Source: Pyrrhoderma lamaoense
Lineage: Eukaryota > Basidiomycota > Agaricomycetes > Hymenochaetales > Hymenochaetaceae
Assembly (NCBI GenBank): GCA_002794735.1
Contig: NBAZ01000008.1
Coordinates: 310,001 to 374,000, forward strand
Direction of reading: 5' to 3'
Length of the DNA: 64,000 bases
Part shown: piece by piece, positions 27,801 through 39,900 of the stretch
Layout of the letters: every line of letters starts with the position of its first letter
Numbering within the stretch: the stretch's first letter is position 1
Notes under the pieces: model-generated
The model's input: the letters and a program-made list of their open reading frames with translations, nothing else
What the model was told of the DNA's origin: nothing
Databases searched by the model: none
Program-made: the position numbers and the translations under genes

Positions 27801-29163
27801 AATGATACGGGAGAATTCCATGACGCAAAGGAGGCCCGAACTTCTCTTGGTAGCCCAGGGCCCGAGGGAGACGTATACAAGAAGGGCGAACAAGGCCAGC
27901 TTACTGGAAATGGAATAGCTGTAGAACACAAAAATGAAGTTACACCAACTACTTTTGAGGATGCCTTTGGTCTCCCAGATAATACCCCCAAACCTTCTGG
28001 ACTACCCCGAGCAACGATGTTATGGAAGACCTCTTCTTTTCACCTCCTGCAGCGAAATCTACTAACACAAACGGTAATGGAATTTCTACTGCCAATGCAA
28101 TTTTCAACAGCGCGCCAGGTTCGCACAAGTTTACGTGAATTAATAGGCTTTCATCACACTGATAATATCCATATAGCTAATTCTGGAGTTAACGCTTTTG
28201 ATGAGGCCATGGGGAAAATATCGAACCCCTCTTCAACGGTCTCTGCTTCCCCATTCCATTTGGATTCTAGTTTTGAGGATAATTTTGACTTTTCTGCGGC
28301 TAAAGCCAATATGGAATCATCGCCCTTCCCACCTGCTCCAAATTCAACCGCCACATCACACTCAATTGGTACGCTCCAATCACCTCTTGATTCAAGCTCC
28401 CCGTTTTCTCTTGTACAACCGCCAAGCGAGGAAACTTCGACATTAAAACCACAAGCAGGTAACAACAATGGACTCTCATTTGATGATGCATTCGGGACAG
28501 TGGGAAAATCCCAAACTCAAGCACCCTCTACGGACCTCGGCATCTCTTTTGAAGATGCGTTTGGCGGAGGCGGAAGTGAAGTACTTGCCCTAGATGATTC
28601 TTTCACTACTTCGGCGTCTACAGCACCCTCAACTAGTGCCCAGTCGGAATCTCAGCCAGCTAAGACAGAGCCCACAACTTCAGCGCCGTTCCCCATCACA
28701 TCACCTCCCAGATCTCCAAAAACAATACCAACACCTTCATCACCGTCAACAGTACGATCTACTACTCCTCCTCCAAGACGATCGACAGGTTCAGGGTCTC
28801 TTACCGATAGTGCTGCCTCCGTGAAGTCCCCGCCTCCCGCACGTCACTCAAAGCTTAGCGTAAGTCTAGATGTATCACAATACGCCGAACTTTACTTATT
28901 ATTATCTGTTTTACTAGATTCGACTTCCTTTCGGACGGAAGGACAAGAAGAAGAACAAACATGATCCACCTCCAATGCCACCCCCACCGAACCTGGCGAC
29001 AGTACCAGAGCCTCCAAACGGAACTCCGTCAGTAGAAGATGATGTACAGCCTGTTAAACAACTATGTAGTATGGGTTTCAGCCGCAGTCAAGCCGTAGAA
29101 GCCCTTGAGAAGCATGGATATGATGTCCAACGGGCGCTGAACAGCTTACTCGGGACAACATAA
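24817..29163 (+). CDS. EDE1: EH-domain endocytic scaffold EDE1 (Eps15-like), frame-broken
   Basis: Early-arriving clathrin endocytosis scaffold. Three EH domains: the first near residues 5-95 (IFAKADSSKLGIITGDAAV, DKENNGFLT), a second with LPYDKLSQIW and LDQADFTIAMYLIQ, and a third with RFDQLFESLDTQKRGYIEGD and DLADLNNDGRLTRDGF. Then a Pro-rich linker, a long coiled coil (SALQTQLSSAKAAYETEIR to KVTKELEEAEKEMNE), many acidic DPF/NPF-like and DAFG motifs, and HSKLSIRLPFGRKDKKK. A UBA domain ends the protein (VKQLCSMGFSRSQAVEALE). The frame shifts four times by one base, at C runs 26226-26230, 26280-26283, 27413-27417 and 28005-28008. One added C at each restores PPSMRAGRAS, VPEPIKDLLWDDE, PQLQQGLP and PPSNDVMEDLFF. 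Not annotated as a pseudogene because all four gaps look like base-calling errors. Confidence 0.9.
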
Positions 29164-30061
29164 AGATGAACCACAAAGTGCTTTTTGGCCATTCATTGTT
29201 TTGTATTTTGAATGGCTCGCATAGCACTGCCACGTTTTAAACTTGTGTTATTCATATTACCAATGACTCAGTTCTTTCTTTTCTTTGGAAGCTGTAATTT
29301 TTCCTCTCAGAGCTCACCGACCCTCCTTTCACAAATTTCTACCCCTTGGTTCTCTCTCATACTTCTTTTCAAACTATTGAGTGGGACTGGCCTCACATCA
29401 TATCAACACACTCGTTCTGATTTTTCATATTTTGTCCTCATCTGATATTTGATCATGGCTCTCTCTCTTTTTGTCTTCTTTGCGCCCTTATTTTCCATTT
29501 TTCTTCTATTCACTCTACCTTTTATCTTCGAGTCTCTATATAATAACACGGACTAGTATTGGCAGGCTGGGATTCACTACTATACTATATTATTACCACA
29601 TGATGTTCTTGAAATATACAATGCCACTGACATATTTCCTCTTCCGTTACCCTTTGATTGACCGAGCCTAATATGAAAATTGATAAGAAACCGAAAAATA
29701 CAATGCACTGAAGAAGAAGGGCTTGGGCGGAAAATGTTGAATGATGTGCGTGTGCTATTTGGATCTATGTGCATGATTGTATGTTGTATTTAAAAATGTA
29801 ATCTAATATTTATGTGTTACACGATGCAATGTACTACAGATAACTCCTTCAAGAACAAATTAATCAACGTCTTATATCCTTGGGACAGCTCTTCTGGCAG
29901 GGCACGCCGCGGGAAGAAGATAATTGGGCGTCCGAAGGCATAAGAACAGTAGCTAACAACCCTTCCCCTCTACCAGACTAGAAAAGGCTTCTTGTTAAAC
30001 TCGCTCTCATCACACTGTGTTTACAACCCAAGAGGTGTAAAGAACATCAAAATACCCGTAC
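29164..30061. other. Intergenic region
   Basis: About 900 bases, very pyrimidine-rich between 29230 and 29560, which fits a long EDE1 3' end followed by the phosphodiesterase promoter. Two plus-strand frames (29212-29445, 29471-29671) are hydrophobic only because of their T-richness, and I do not call them. Confidence 0.45.
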
Positions 30062-31731
30062 ATGTCTTCTTCGCCTTCGTCATCCAGCCTAACACTTCAA
30101 CAAGCTGTATCAACTTCAATAGGACGCGAACGTGTACCCGCTTTTGATTTGTTCGTCATCGGTACTGGTGGCGGTCCGAACGAAACGAACTTGTCTGGGT
30201 GAGTAATCGGTAGTGTGCTAATGAACCCCCACATATCTGATATCTAATACTTGAAACATCATCGTATATGTGTTATCTAATCTCCAATCAGGTATCTTCT
30301 GAAGGCACACGAGAATTCTTGGTCTGATGGAATTGTCGGTGTAGAAGCCGGTTAGTATGATCTCATTTTTTTTTACTTTTTTTCTGATGGGTTATATAAA
30401 CACATATACACATTTCTATTTTCATCACCTACTGACAATTCTTCTTCTTCTATTTTAATATCTTCATCTTAATTCAGGAAGTGGACTTGGTGCTCTTAAG
30501 AATCTTCTCGAGAAAAAGTCGAAAAACCCATTTGCTTCAACCGCTAATGAACCAGGGCCCTCAGCCGCTGAGATTTACTCTTACATCAGGTGCGTTCTAT
30601 AGTACTCCTTTTCAAAACGAATAAAGTGTATGATTTTGACCGAGAACAATTGTATTTTCTTTTTTTAGGACATATCTTATATCCCATGCCCACTTAGACC
30701 ATGTTTTAAGCCTTGTACTTGTTGCAGGAAGTTTTAGCGGACCACGCAAATATATCCGTGGATCTCGGGAATGTCTCGAGGACTTGCAGTCAATTTTTAA
30801 ACCTTCACGAATCTGGCCCAATCTTGCATCATGGAATCCAGAAGATGCAGATCACCTCTACCTCTACGATCCGATTCCCTCTGCCGTGGATCAAGCACAC
30901 GGAAAATCAGAGAAAACAGCACAAAACGAAAGTAGACTAATTCAAGAGAGCAGTATAGAACTCTACAAACCTCTTCACGGCCCCCTTTCTGTTTACATGC
31001 TTCCCATAAGCCACGGCCCTTCATATGGTTCTTCAGCGTTCTTCGTTAGGCACAACAAACTCAATCGCGAGTTTCTCTTTTTCGGAGACGTCGAACCGGA
31101 CGCACTCGCCGAAACCCCACGCATATCTGCCGTCTGGCAAGCAGCCGCCCCCAAGATCGTTTCGGGAGTGCTTTCCGCAATCTTCATTGAGTGTTCATGG
31201 CCCACCGGTAGACCTGTCGAAAAGATCTATGGACACATGACACCAGAATACCTTGTGGGGGAGTTGCAAGTTCTAGCATCATTTGTTGCCAAACGCCGTA
31301 AATTAAGCTCTAATAACCCCTCGGAGTCAAGTTTCAACTCAGTTTTATCTTCTGTAACTTCTCGAAAACGAGCGTCTAGCTCAGCTTCTCCAGAACGCAA
31401 ACGAATAAAGCATGCAGAAGACGAACATTCCCCAAGGAAGAAGAAGAATGCGGGCTCATTTCTCTTCAAAACGCTCTTTCCGGTTTAAATGTATACATAA
31501 TCCACTGCAAAGAAGACTTGTCGGGCGAATACAGCCCCAAGCCAATCCATCAAGTTATCTCCAGCCAAGTCCGAGATCTTGTCAACAAATCCGATTTAGG
31601 CGCAGAGGTAATAGCCGTAGAGCAAGGATCCCTTATTCGTGAGTTTTATCCGTTTAAATTTTTACACCATCCTCTCTCTCCTCCCTGTGGCGATTATGAA
31701 CTAATAATTTTCGTTTTCAATAGATATCTGA
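30062..31731 (+). CDS. PDE1: Class II 3',5'-cyclic-nucleotide phosphodiesterase
   Basis: Low-affinity cAMP phosphodiesterase of the metallo-beta-lactamase fold, lowering cAMP/PKA signalling. Start at 30062 (MSSSPSSSSLTLQQAV), then FDLFVIGTGGGPNETNLSG, IVGVEAGSGLGAL, the metal motif TYLISHAHLDHVLSL, AGSFSGPRKYIRGSRECLED, WPNLASWN, VYMLPISHGPSYGSSAFFV, FLFFGDVEPD and AIFIECSWPTGRP. A Ser/Lys-rich insert (about 31290-31460) precedes the last part, LSGLNVYIIHCKEDLSGEYS and VEQGSLIHI. Between the insert and this part the frame is off by one: adding a base to the A4 run 31468-31471 gives FKNALSGLNVY. The last intron starts at the GTGAGT after 31638 and the stop is at 31729. Five introns. Firm assignment. 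Confidence 0.92.
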
Positions 31732-32967
31732 CCTTTTCTCTTTATTCTACTTATTTATGCGGACCGTGTTATTATTATTCACTGTATCATTAGATCTTGT
31801 ATCCATAAATCTTTCTTTTTATCGGACATCATTCAATATACGGATTCAAATTGAGCTTGACTTTTCGTACCCCAAATAAGCCCCCACTTCTTCAAGTTGT
31901 CGGACAACCATCCGCGATATTGTACATGCATCTCCCATGGCGGAACCAAAATCAATCGATTACCTTATAAAGTCATGTAAGCTCATATATGATTTTCTGG
32001 TTTCCAACGATCGGTTTACCCCGTTTGTAGTACAGAAACAAAGCAAAACCGAAATTAAGCTTACATCGCCGTAAATGAGATCGAATGTAGCCTTTCTTGG
32101 AGCTTGACAGGTCAATTTTTAGTGGTACACACGGGGAAACATACATAATGTAGACTAGGAGACATCGAGCTACAATCACGATTTACAATCAATATGGTCA
32201 CAGTGCTCATCTTATGTAACAACTTATGTATGTTTTTTTTTCTGGAAGGGATGATGATTGATATCGGAAAGCTAAAGAAAGGAACTTAGGTCAACTTCAT
32301 AACGTGAACCCCTTTCGTCTAAGAAGGACCAGTCAATTAGCCTACTAATATCTAGCTTCTGATACATGAGTTTATAAAAGAAGCCAAGTGGTATATGAAC
32401 GCATATGTAAGTTTCGTTACTAAGTTGTTGCCTAGCAGCAGCAAGAAGCCTACTATGAATCAATCACTTAACTCGAATATCACTTAGTTATAAAATCTCG
32501 TCACCAAGTTCTTAAGATGAATGATACACAGGTCCTCAAAAGCTTGATAACACTACCTTAATGTTCTTAACTAGTTTAACTAGTGATGAATCTCTACTAG
32601 CAGTAAAGTTCACTTTGTGTCCCCATCATTCTAGTAACTTTCACACTTTCACGCATTTGTTCTTCAAAACCAAATCTAAATGTGAAATATAACATAACAA
32701 TATATGCATTGTACCGCATAAGAGTGGATGAGTTAAACATATGTCCAACATTATATTCGAAAAATGTCTTCCAAACACTGAATGAGATGAACCGAAAAGA
32801 GAAGAGGTAGTAAAACATGGGCGGGGAGACGATAATATAAGGAGAAGTTGTGGAAAGTGAAATAAATAGACTACTGAAAAGGACAGCATGAGATCATATG
32901 AGTGAACATAACATCAAACAGTTTGTACCTAAAATGAAGTATTTTTCCATGAGAATTATAGTGGAGC
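31732..32967. other. Convergent intergenic region
   Basis: About 1.2 kb of AT-rich sequence between the phosphodiesterase and striatin 3' ends. Short imperfect repeats of AACTAG occur near 32570-32580. No reading frame, tRNA or mobile element is recognisable. Confidence 0.45.
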
Positions 32968-35781
32968 CTATGACGAAGCGTGAAGCTTGACGACACCATC
33001 AGCCCCCGAGCTAGCCATGAAAGGTAGAGTAGGGTGGAAGTCAACAGCAAGTACACCTTCATGGGCTTTTTCACGATGGCTTGATATCTCTTGTATGCAT
33101 GCATGCGACCCAAGGAGATCCCAGAAGCGTATAGAACAGTCATGACCTCCAGAAACAAGTGAGAAACCAGCAGCATCGATAGATAACGAGGTAACAGCAT
33201 CTAAATGTGCTGCCATGGAATGTGTACATGTTCCTGCATATACTATTAGCTCATATGATTTGACGAGAATCAGCAAGCTACACCTGTCTTACCGTTTGTT
33301 GTGTCCCATATCCTTATATGTTTATCTTCATGTCCAGTAACAAGCATAGGCATTGTTGGGTGAGAGGCAATACTGTTCACCTGAGTATTTTCTGCACCTA
33401 GATGGATCATTGTGAGTAAAATATATGGCTATTGTTTAATCTGTATTTACCAGTTGCATCAATGTCTAGTACAAGGAGTTGTTTTCCAGTGTCCACGTCA
33501 AAGACCTTCACTACCGAGTTTTGATAACCAACAGCAACTTTCTTCAGATCGGATTTTATAGCTTCCAAACAGGTGGCTCCTGGCACTTCGGCAGGAAGCT
33601 CTTCTTCACTTTCCAGGCCATTGTAACTCCAACTCAGTTTGAGTTGCCCTACTCCTGAGACAGCTCCAACGTCCCATACTTTCACAGAACCCTCCGCACC
33701 ACAGCTTACGAGTAGATTTTCATCTCGTAATAGGGCTAATCCCCACACTGCATCTGTATGACCGATGAGTTCTCCGCGGATCCGCGAGCCATCATGCGGC
33801 GCGTATGTAGTATGAGAAGCGGGGGCAAGGACCATACTCGTATCGACGAGTCGAGAGCGGCAGAATATAATAGCCTTTTTGAAGGAGAGTGCACAAGCGT
33901 TGTGACTGGTGCAGTGTGCCCACGTAGAGTTAGCTGAGGCTCAACCTCAATTGTACCTCGCGTTCTGCTAACACATGTTAGTCGCGTGGCTTGAAAAAAT
34001 GAACGAGCAAAACGTACGCAGAAGACGCTAATCCGACTACATCCATTCTCCATATTTTCACTGTACAATCATCCCCACCCGTAGCAAGGCACATTTCGGA
34101 TGGGTGGAATGCAAGGGCTCTCACAGCGTCAAGGTGACTTCAAGTAGTATACATAATTAGTTTTTCGAGAATATGAAACAAGCTTCAAGCACATTAAACT
34201 GACTTTCGGAGAGTCCTCCTTGGACGCCAGGTCTTTCCATCGTCTTCGCTAGTTGTTGATGATGTTTCGTCATCATCCATCTCAACATCCTCTTTCTCAA
34301 CATCCTCATCCTCTTTACCCATTCCGTCCCAAGCCGAAGCTCCGGATTTCTGTACATCTTGCGCAGGGAAGCGCTCCATACGTGCTCTCTCTAATTGTTC
34401 CTTCCACTCCCCATCAGGTCGGAAGATAGCTGTTAATTGCTGGGGTTCCGTACCCTCCACTCGCTCCTGATTCTCTTTGTTGACTTGTTGGGTCTGTAAC
34501 TGAAGGTTTTGGGGCTGACTAATAGTTTGCACTTGAACCTGTTGTTGATAATTATTTGCTTGATTACCATTTTGCTGAAAACTATGATGCATTGAAGCAT
34601 TAGGTACGGTATTCATTCGGCCATCTCTCTCAAGTATTGCATTTTGGGCACCATTGCCTTGCTGGTTTGGCATCTGCCCACTCATTAGAGGCATACCATT
34701 GATAGGGAAATCTTTGCCTACTTCAGGAACGAGTTTTCTTGGACGACCATTATAGGCCATCTGGTCGAGAGAAGGAATATTGGGAAGTGTGAGGGGCATT
34801 GATTGATTGCTGAGCAATGGTCGATTAGGAAGGGGATTCATTGCTTGTGGGGATGTCAAATACGATATTTCCTGTAGACACCTGGAGTACCTGTTAGACT
34901 GAATAATACCTAGAGAATAAATTTGAGTACTCACTGTTTTAAGTAATCCCGGCTCCGAGCCCTACTCTTCGGGTCTCTTCCTGGAGGAGGTTTACCCAAT
35001 GCAGCCGCATTAGGTGCGGAAGACCAGGCAGAACCGCCCCAAGTAGCTGATTTATTCTGAGTTGAGGGGCCACCGTTAGGCATTAATGATATACGGTTTT
35101 CTGAAGGAAGATGGGCATCTGACGCCGTAGATTCAGCGTCGAATGATATAACGCAATAAGTAGAAAGAGGTACCTTCACTTCGAGGTGAGCTCCCACTGC
35201 TACCTTCTTTGTGACTCCCCGTTTCATCTCTTGTCGACGCAGGGTTTGACTGGGCTTGCAAAGCAGTGACCTTAGAAGGGAGGGGAACCTGATTTGAAGT
35301 TTGATTTAATTGTTTTGAACTAGTGAAACCGTGAATATGTGAGGCCAATGTTGAGAGACTATGCAGTCATATGACGCGTACCGTTCCATGCGCAACGCGA
35401 ATTCCAGCATCTTAATACGACGTAGGAGATCTATACGGGTATTTTCAAAGGAACGCCGTTCTCCTTCGAGGAGAGCAATACGCGCCTGGTCGCCAGCACG
35501 TCAATAAACAGAAGTCAATGCAATAGACTGACGTGTAGACTGGAACAGTAACTCACCCGCATCTCAGCGCGTTCAATTTCCCATTCGTTTCTCTCTCGTT
35601 CGTAACGCCGCCATTCTGATTGTAGAAAATGAAGGATATTCGACAGATTCAAGTCTTGGCCATTAAGCGGTGGTGGAGGTTGCTGAGCCTGGCTTTGTTG
35701 AGGTTGAGGCTGTTGCTGGACCTGTTGTTGGCTGTTCTGTTGTTGACCTTGCCCATGAAAGGCGGTCAGGTTACCTAACAT
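32968..35781 (-). CDS. Striatin, STRIPAK scaffold and PP2A regulatory subunit
   Basis: B'''-type PP2A subunit at the centre of STRIPAK (Sordaria PRO11, S. pombe Csc3), which controls hyphal fusion and septation. The start chosen is the ATG at 35781 (MLGNLTAFHGQGQQQ); the frame stays open upstream without an ATG. A Gln/Pro-rich segment precedes the striatin domain SNILHFLQSEWRRYERERNE, ALLEGERRSFENTR-type coiled coil and LLRRIKMLEFALRMER. A disordered middle has SRARSRDYLKQCLQEISYL, and the C-terminal half is WD40: HTAPVTTLVHSPSKRLLYSA, GHTDAVWGLALLRDENLLVS, VAVGYQNSVVKVFDV, HLDAVTSLSIDAAGFSLVSG and VDFHPTLPFMASSGADG, ending KLHASS. About nine introns, all in phase where checked. Confidence 0.93.
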
Positions 35782-36276
35782 GACGTCTTCACGATGGTGA
35801 ATGTTGAGAATGTCGAAAGCATCCACTGTAACGTTGGTCTACGTCGCGCGGTACAAATACCGTGGGAAGATTATTACTTTTAACATGACCCTCCCTGAAA
35901 GATTGTATAAAACACAGCGGATGACATATAACAGGACACTAGTATATCAAGTGATCAAAGTTGGTAACACATATTCTTGTGAAGGATAGACATGAAAATT
36001 TAGGTTTGTGGGTATGGATCATTCATCAAAGTCTATGTGGGTGATCCCTGTCACTCCTTGGTTCGCATTCAGGCAGAGATTGTGTGCTCATTGGTAAAAT
36101 GCACACTGATCCGTCACTTTCCTACAGCTATCAGCCAAATTACACTTGCGTCTCAGTGTGAACATATATGACGAAAAACGGCAGTGACAATATAGAATAT
36201 ACATGTAGATGTGATCCCAAAAGAATAGAGATGCGCTTCGACGCAATCCAAGAGTAAGAACTAACGGTTACATGTT
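35782..36276. other. Intergenic region
   Basis: About 500 bases holding the striatin promoter and the TMA7 3' flank. I see no gene. Confidence 0.45.
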
Positions 36277-36702
36277 TCACTTCTTTCCCGACCTATATAA
36301 GCAGGAAAGTTCAGCTACAAGTTAATTTAATATGGAGAAGTCAATACACACTTCTTGATGCCTCCACTGGGAGGTGGTCCGCCTATACGAGTTAGTCAGT
36401 ATAGATACTTACAGATCGGTTAAGGCATAAAAGTAAATTAAACTTACCCTTTACAGCTTCATAATTACACAAGTATCAGATACTGTTATTAGTTATATAA
36501 GATGACGATATAGTTACCTTTGGCTCGAGCCTCTGCCAAAGCCATAGCCTCTAACCTCTTCTTTTCCTTAAAGGCTCTATCCTCCTCATCATCCATTTTC
36601 ACAGCTTTTTTTGCTGCCTGTGAGAGCTATTAGATGTGCACCATTCAATTCCCAGTCCTTTACCTTCAAAGGCTTGAGCTTTCCTCCGTTCCTTCCTGAC
36701 AT
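36277..36702 (-). CDS. TMA7: Translation machinery-associated protein 7
   Basis: Very small, highly charged ribosome-associated protein of 64 residues, the same length as human TMA7. It is built from five exons and is easily missed. The ATG at 36702 gives MSGRNGGKLKPLK; exon 2 gives AAKKAVKMDDEEDRAFKEKK and the following RLEAMALAEARAK; a 9-base exon at 36448-36456 gives AVK; exon 4 gives GGPPPSGGIK; and a 16-base last exon (36277-36292) gives the canonical end KSGKK. All phases agree and the result matches the family from end to end, which supports both tiny exons. Without the last splice the frame would end in an unrelated CVLTSPY. Its exact role in translation is not known. Divergent from the alpha/beta-hydrolase gene. 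Confidence 0.9.
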
Positions 36703-36968
36703 GTTTGAGTGACGGTGCAGATAGAGAAAGGGAAAGTTTGTAATAGCACAGGCCCCTATAATCCACGTGACCAGAAGTGCTGAAACTTTACATGTAAATC
36801 AGGACTAAAAATAGCTTATACCCACGCACATGATAGCATTGTGTATATACTCTTGCGAGTCTTAATGATTGATGATAAGAATAGGCTTCTTCACGCAAGT
36901 TATTAATGTAATATTACTGGCCTTCACATCATCAAATACCTCCTCTGTTTCTTTAAAAAGTGTTTTCG

Positions 36969-39900
36969 ATGATGGTATCTAGAGAAAGTCCGATGCAGTG
37001 GGACGTTGTTCTTTCTGACGAATGGGACGTGCGTATATCTGGCTCTTCGTTCAAACATTCAAACATGGTAAACAAAGAGGAAATCGTTTATAGGTCCTTG
37101 GCCCATTTCCCATCCATGCAAGAGAACAGCACTTTATTTCACCAGGCTTCCCACTAAACTGTGAGATCCATCCGAATTGACTGGATACCTGTTCTTCCAT
37201 GCTCATTAATACACTTATGACCAATAGTGTCATCTCCATATGTACATGAGTCTAGTAAGCGATGGCCTTCTCCCCTTTCAAGTGATGCACAAGTCTCCTG
37301 GACGACGTTTAAGTCTGATAAAGGAGGGAACCTTGCCATCTCATATCCTAATATAAGGTCCTTATCCGAATTTATTACCATTTTTCACTTTGATCCAATC
37401 CAAATTAGATGGTCCGCTTTACGCTCAACGGAGGGCTGGGAAATACTTCAGCACCATTCACTTCTTCACACAACACTTACAGTCAGCCCTTCGCGTGATA
37501 CCCCGACTGTTTCCCCTCGAGTTCTTGTTGAGTTAAACCAAGGATCCTATTTCACTATAATACCTAGACAGAAAATTCCTCACTTCTCCCCTAAGTGGTA
37601 CTCTGGAAATATATACTCCATGAACCGCGCTCCTCCTGCATCCGTAGAGCTCCCAGGATCATTGGATAAAGATACAGTTTTTGACGTATTTGTAAGTGGT
37701 GATTACGAGGTGCGTAGTTATAATGAAAGGTAGGTATGTACTTGAGAGATTAACAACGAGAAGATAAGACTATTTGGAGATCCACGAGACAATGGATCAG
37801 AAATCCCGATACTTAGCATAAGTATCAAAGTATGTATCGAAGAAAAGTACTCTTCAGTCTCCCATCAGTCTTCTCATGATGTAATCTGTGACTTTGTGAA
37901 CGGGTATGCCTTTGGGAGTGCTATTGGTATAGGATTACGTAGTGTCGAAGGATGGTGGTCAGTGGAAGCCGTCGAAACAGATTCGACTATCCCTGTATGC
38001 GCCTCTATATAAAAAAGAAATGCATCGACTAAGATTTCTTCATAAGAATTTACAAGTCACACTGATTAACAAGCAGACGATTGCACCAACTCAAACTCGC
38101 ATAGTACCATTGAAGCTAGAACAAACTGATAAATTTCTCGAAGAATCCCTTGTACTCCATGTCAAACTAGTAGAGCACTCTTCTCATCTAGCTCGAGATT
38201 GTCTTGGAAGAACAGAAGAACTCTCTGTGACGTTGAATATCCGACAGCTGAAACTTTGGGACTCGTCTTCCTGGGACGCAATACGAGCCACTTTTCTCTT
38301 CGCATCAACTCATCCAACTTACTTTCTCACAACTCCACCTATTTTACCGACAAAAGGTGTGTTGGTCCCACCAATACTAGCTCTTCGTGAGTTTCTTCTT
38401 TACATTATACTCTTAACGCAATGAAGTCCTCAATGATCTAAAGATGGGGCTGGAGTCGATGTCATTTCTTCCTCATTCTGGGCAGAGGCTATTCCACGCC
38501 AAAAAATTTCTTGGATTATAATGGCCACGGGACGCACAGAATGGGTATTCTTCTGTTCCTAGATGCATTTAAATCACCCTTTGATAGAATTTACTAAGGG
38601 CCTTGATTGGCATGGTCCTAGCGCTTCTGAGGCTTTCGCAACAATACCTGCTCTCAGTGGCATCCTCTCATCACAAAAAGACTGGGAATCTTACAGTTTC
38701 GATCCGTCTTCTGAATGTGTCCTCCTTGGACATTCAAATGGTGGACAAGGTGTCTGGTATCTTACCTCCCGATATCCTGACCGTGTCCGTGCTTCCATAC
38801 CTGCTGCCGGATATCTCAGCGCACCTGCGTATGTCCCCCTCATCCATTCTCACGGTGCTAGATACGCAGACCCAGGGCTCCGCTCGGTTCTTGAAAGTGC
38901 GCTCACGATGGATGAGAACCCACTTTTTTTAAGCAACATTGCAAAAAAAGTTCATGTTCTTGCGGTACATGGGTATGTTAATAGATAGTCGTTATGATAC
39001 ATCCTTCCTTATACAGAAACTCATCCAGAGGGAACGACACAAATGTACCGACATGGCATTCAAGAGAATATGTTAGCTTAATCAAATCATATAGCAACGA
39101 AGAACTTGTATCGTACGCTCTGCTCTTCTGACTTGATTTACAACACGCCCAAGTTGACGATGAATAGTCTTCATATAGATGACGGCCAGCCACACTGGTA
39201 CGATAATGTCTTCAAAAGCTTAGATGTACAGTTATTTCTTGATCGTTATCTTGCTCCACTACACTCGCCGGTGAAGAGAGGTGAGTTCGACTTTGTTTTG
39301 ACTGTCGCCGACCCCGTCATTCCGGATCACTTTACGGCTGGAGCATTACCAAGCTTTGTATACCTGGAAGGTAAAAATTCAGCCGTGACTTGATTTCTGT
39401 TGCTAACAGTCTTAAAGGATTGGAAAGTTACACATCCAAAGGAAGCACAAATATGTGTATGTTCGTACCACCAATGTTTGTGTGTTTTCTGTGGACCTAG
39501 ATCTACCCCTATCGTCACTTGTAATAGACGGTGAAGATCAGGTCCTCCGTAAAGAGCGAAGATTGACATTCATCCGTAGGGAGACTGGAGGGTGGGCTGT
39601 AAGCAACGTTGTCATAGAAAGCGCTAACATGTAATCTATCACTGACTAAATTCCCATCTCACAGGAAGACGAAACACGAACTCTACAACCATTCGTCCCG
39701 CCAGGAAGAATTCAAAATATCTATGATTCAAGTGGACCATTAATCATCATCATTCCTTCTACCCCTCATCTGTATCCTAAGGTCTTACAGCTGCACTACG
39801 CATTGCACATAGCTTGGATGTGCTCCTGAAGATGGATGCACAGATAATTATGGACTCAGATGCACTGAGTCTTATCAATAGCAATTCTCCTAGCATAAGC

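Noticed and set aside
26226..28008. EDE1 as a pseudogene or as a case of programmed frameshifting
   Set aside because: All four breaks are single-base losses in C runs with the rest of the protein kept intact, and the same error type recurs in unrelated genes. No slippery site with a downstream structure was seen.
29212..29671. Two hydrophobic plus-strand frames after EDE1
   Set aside because: They come from a pyrimidine-rich 3' flank and contain no plausible signal or domain.
31412..31793. Two plus-strand frames overlapping the 3' end of the phosphodiesterase as separate genes
   Set aside because: One is a shadow frame; the other is the real phosphodiesterase C-terminus displaced by the one-base gap.
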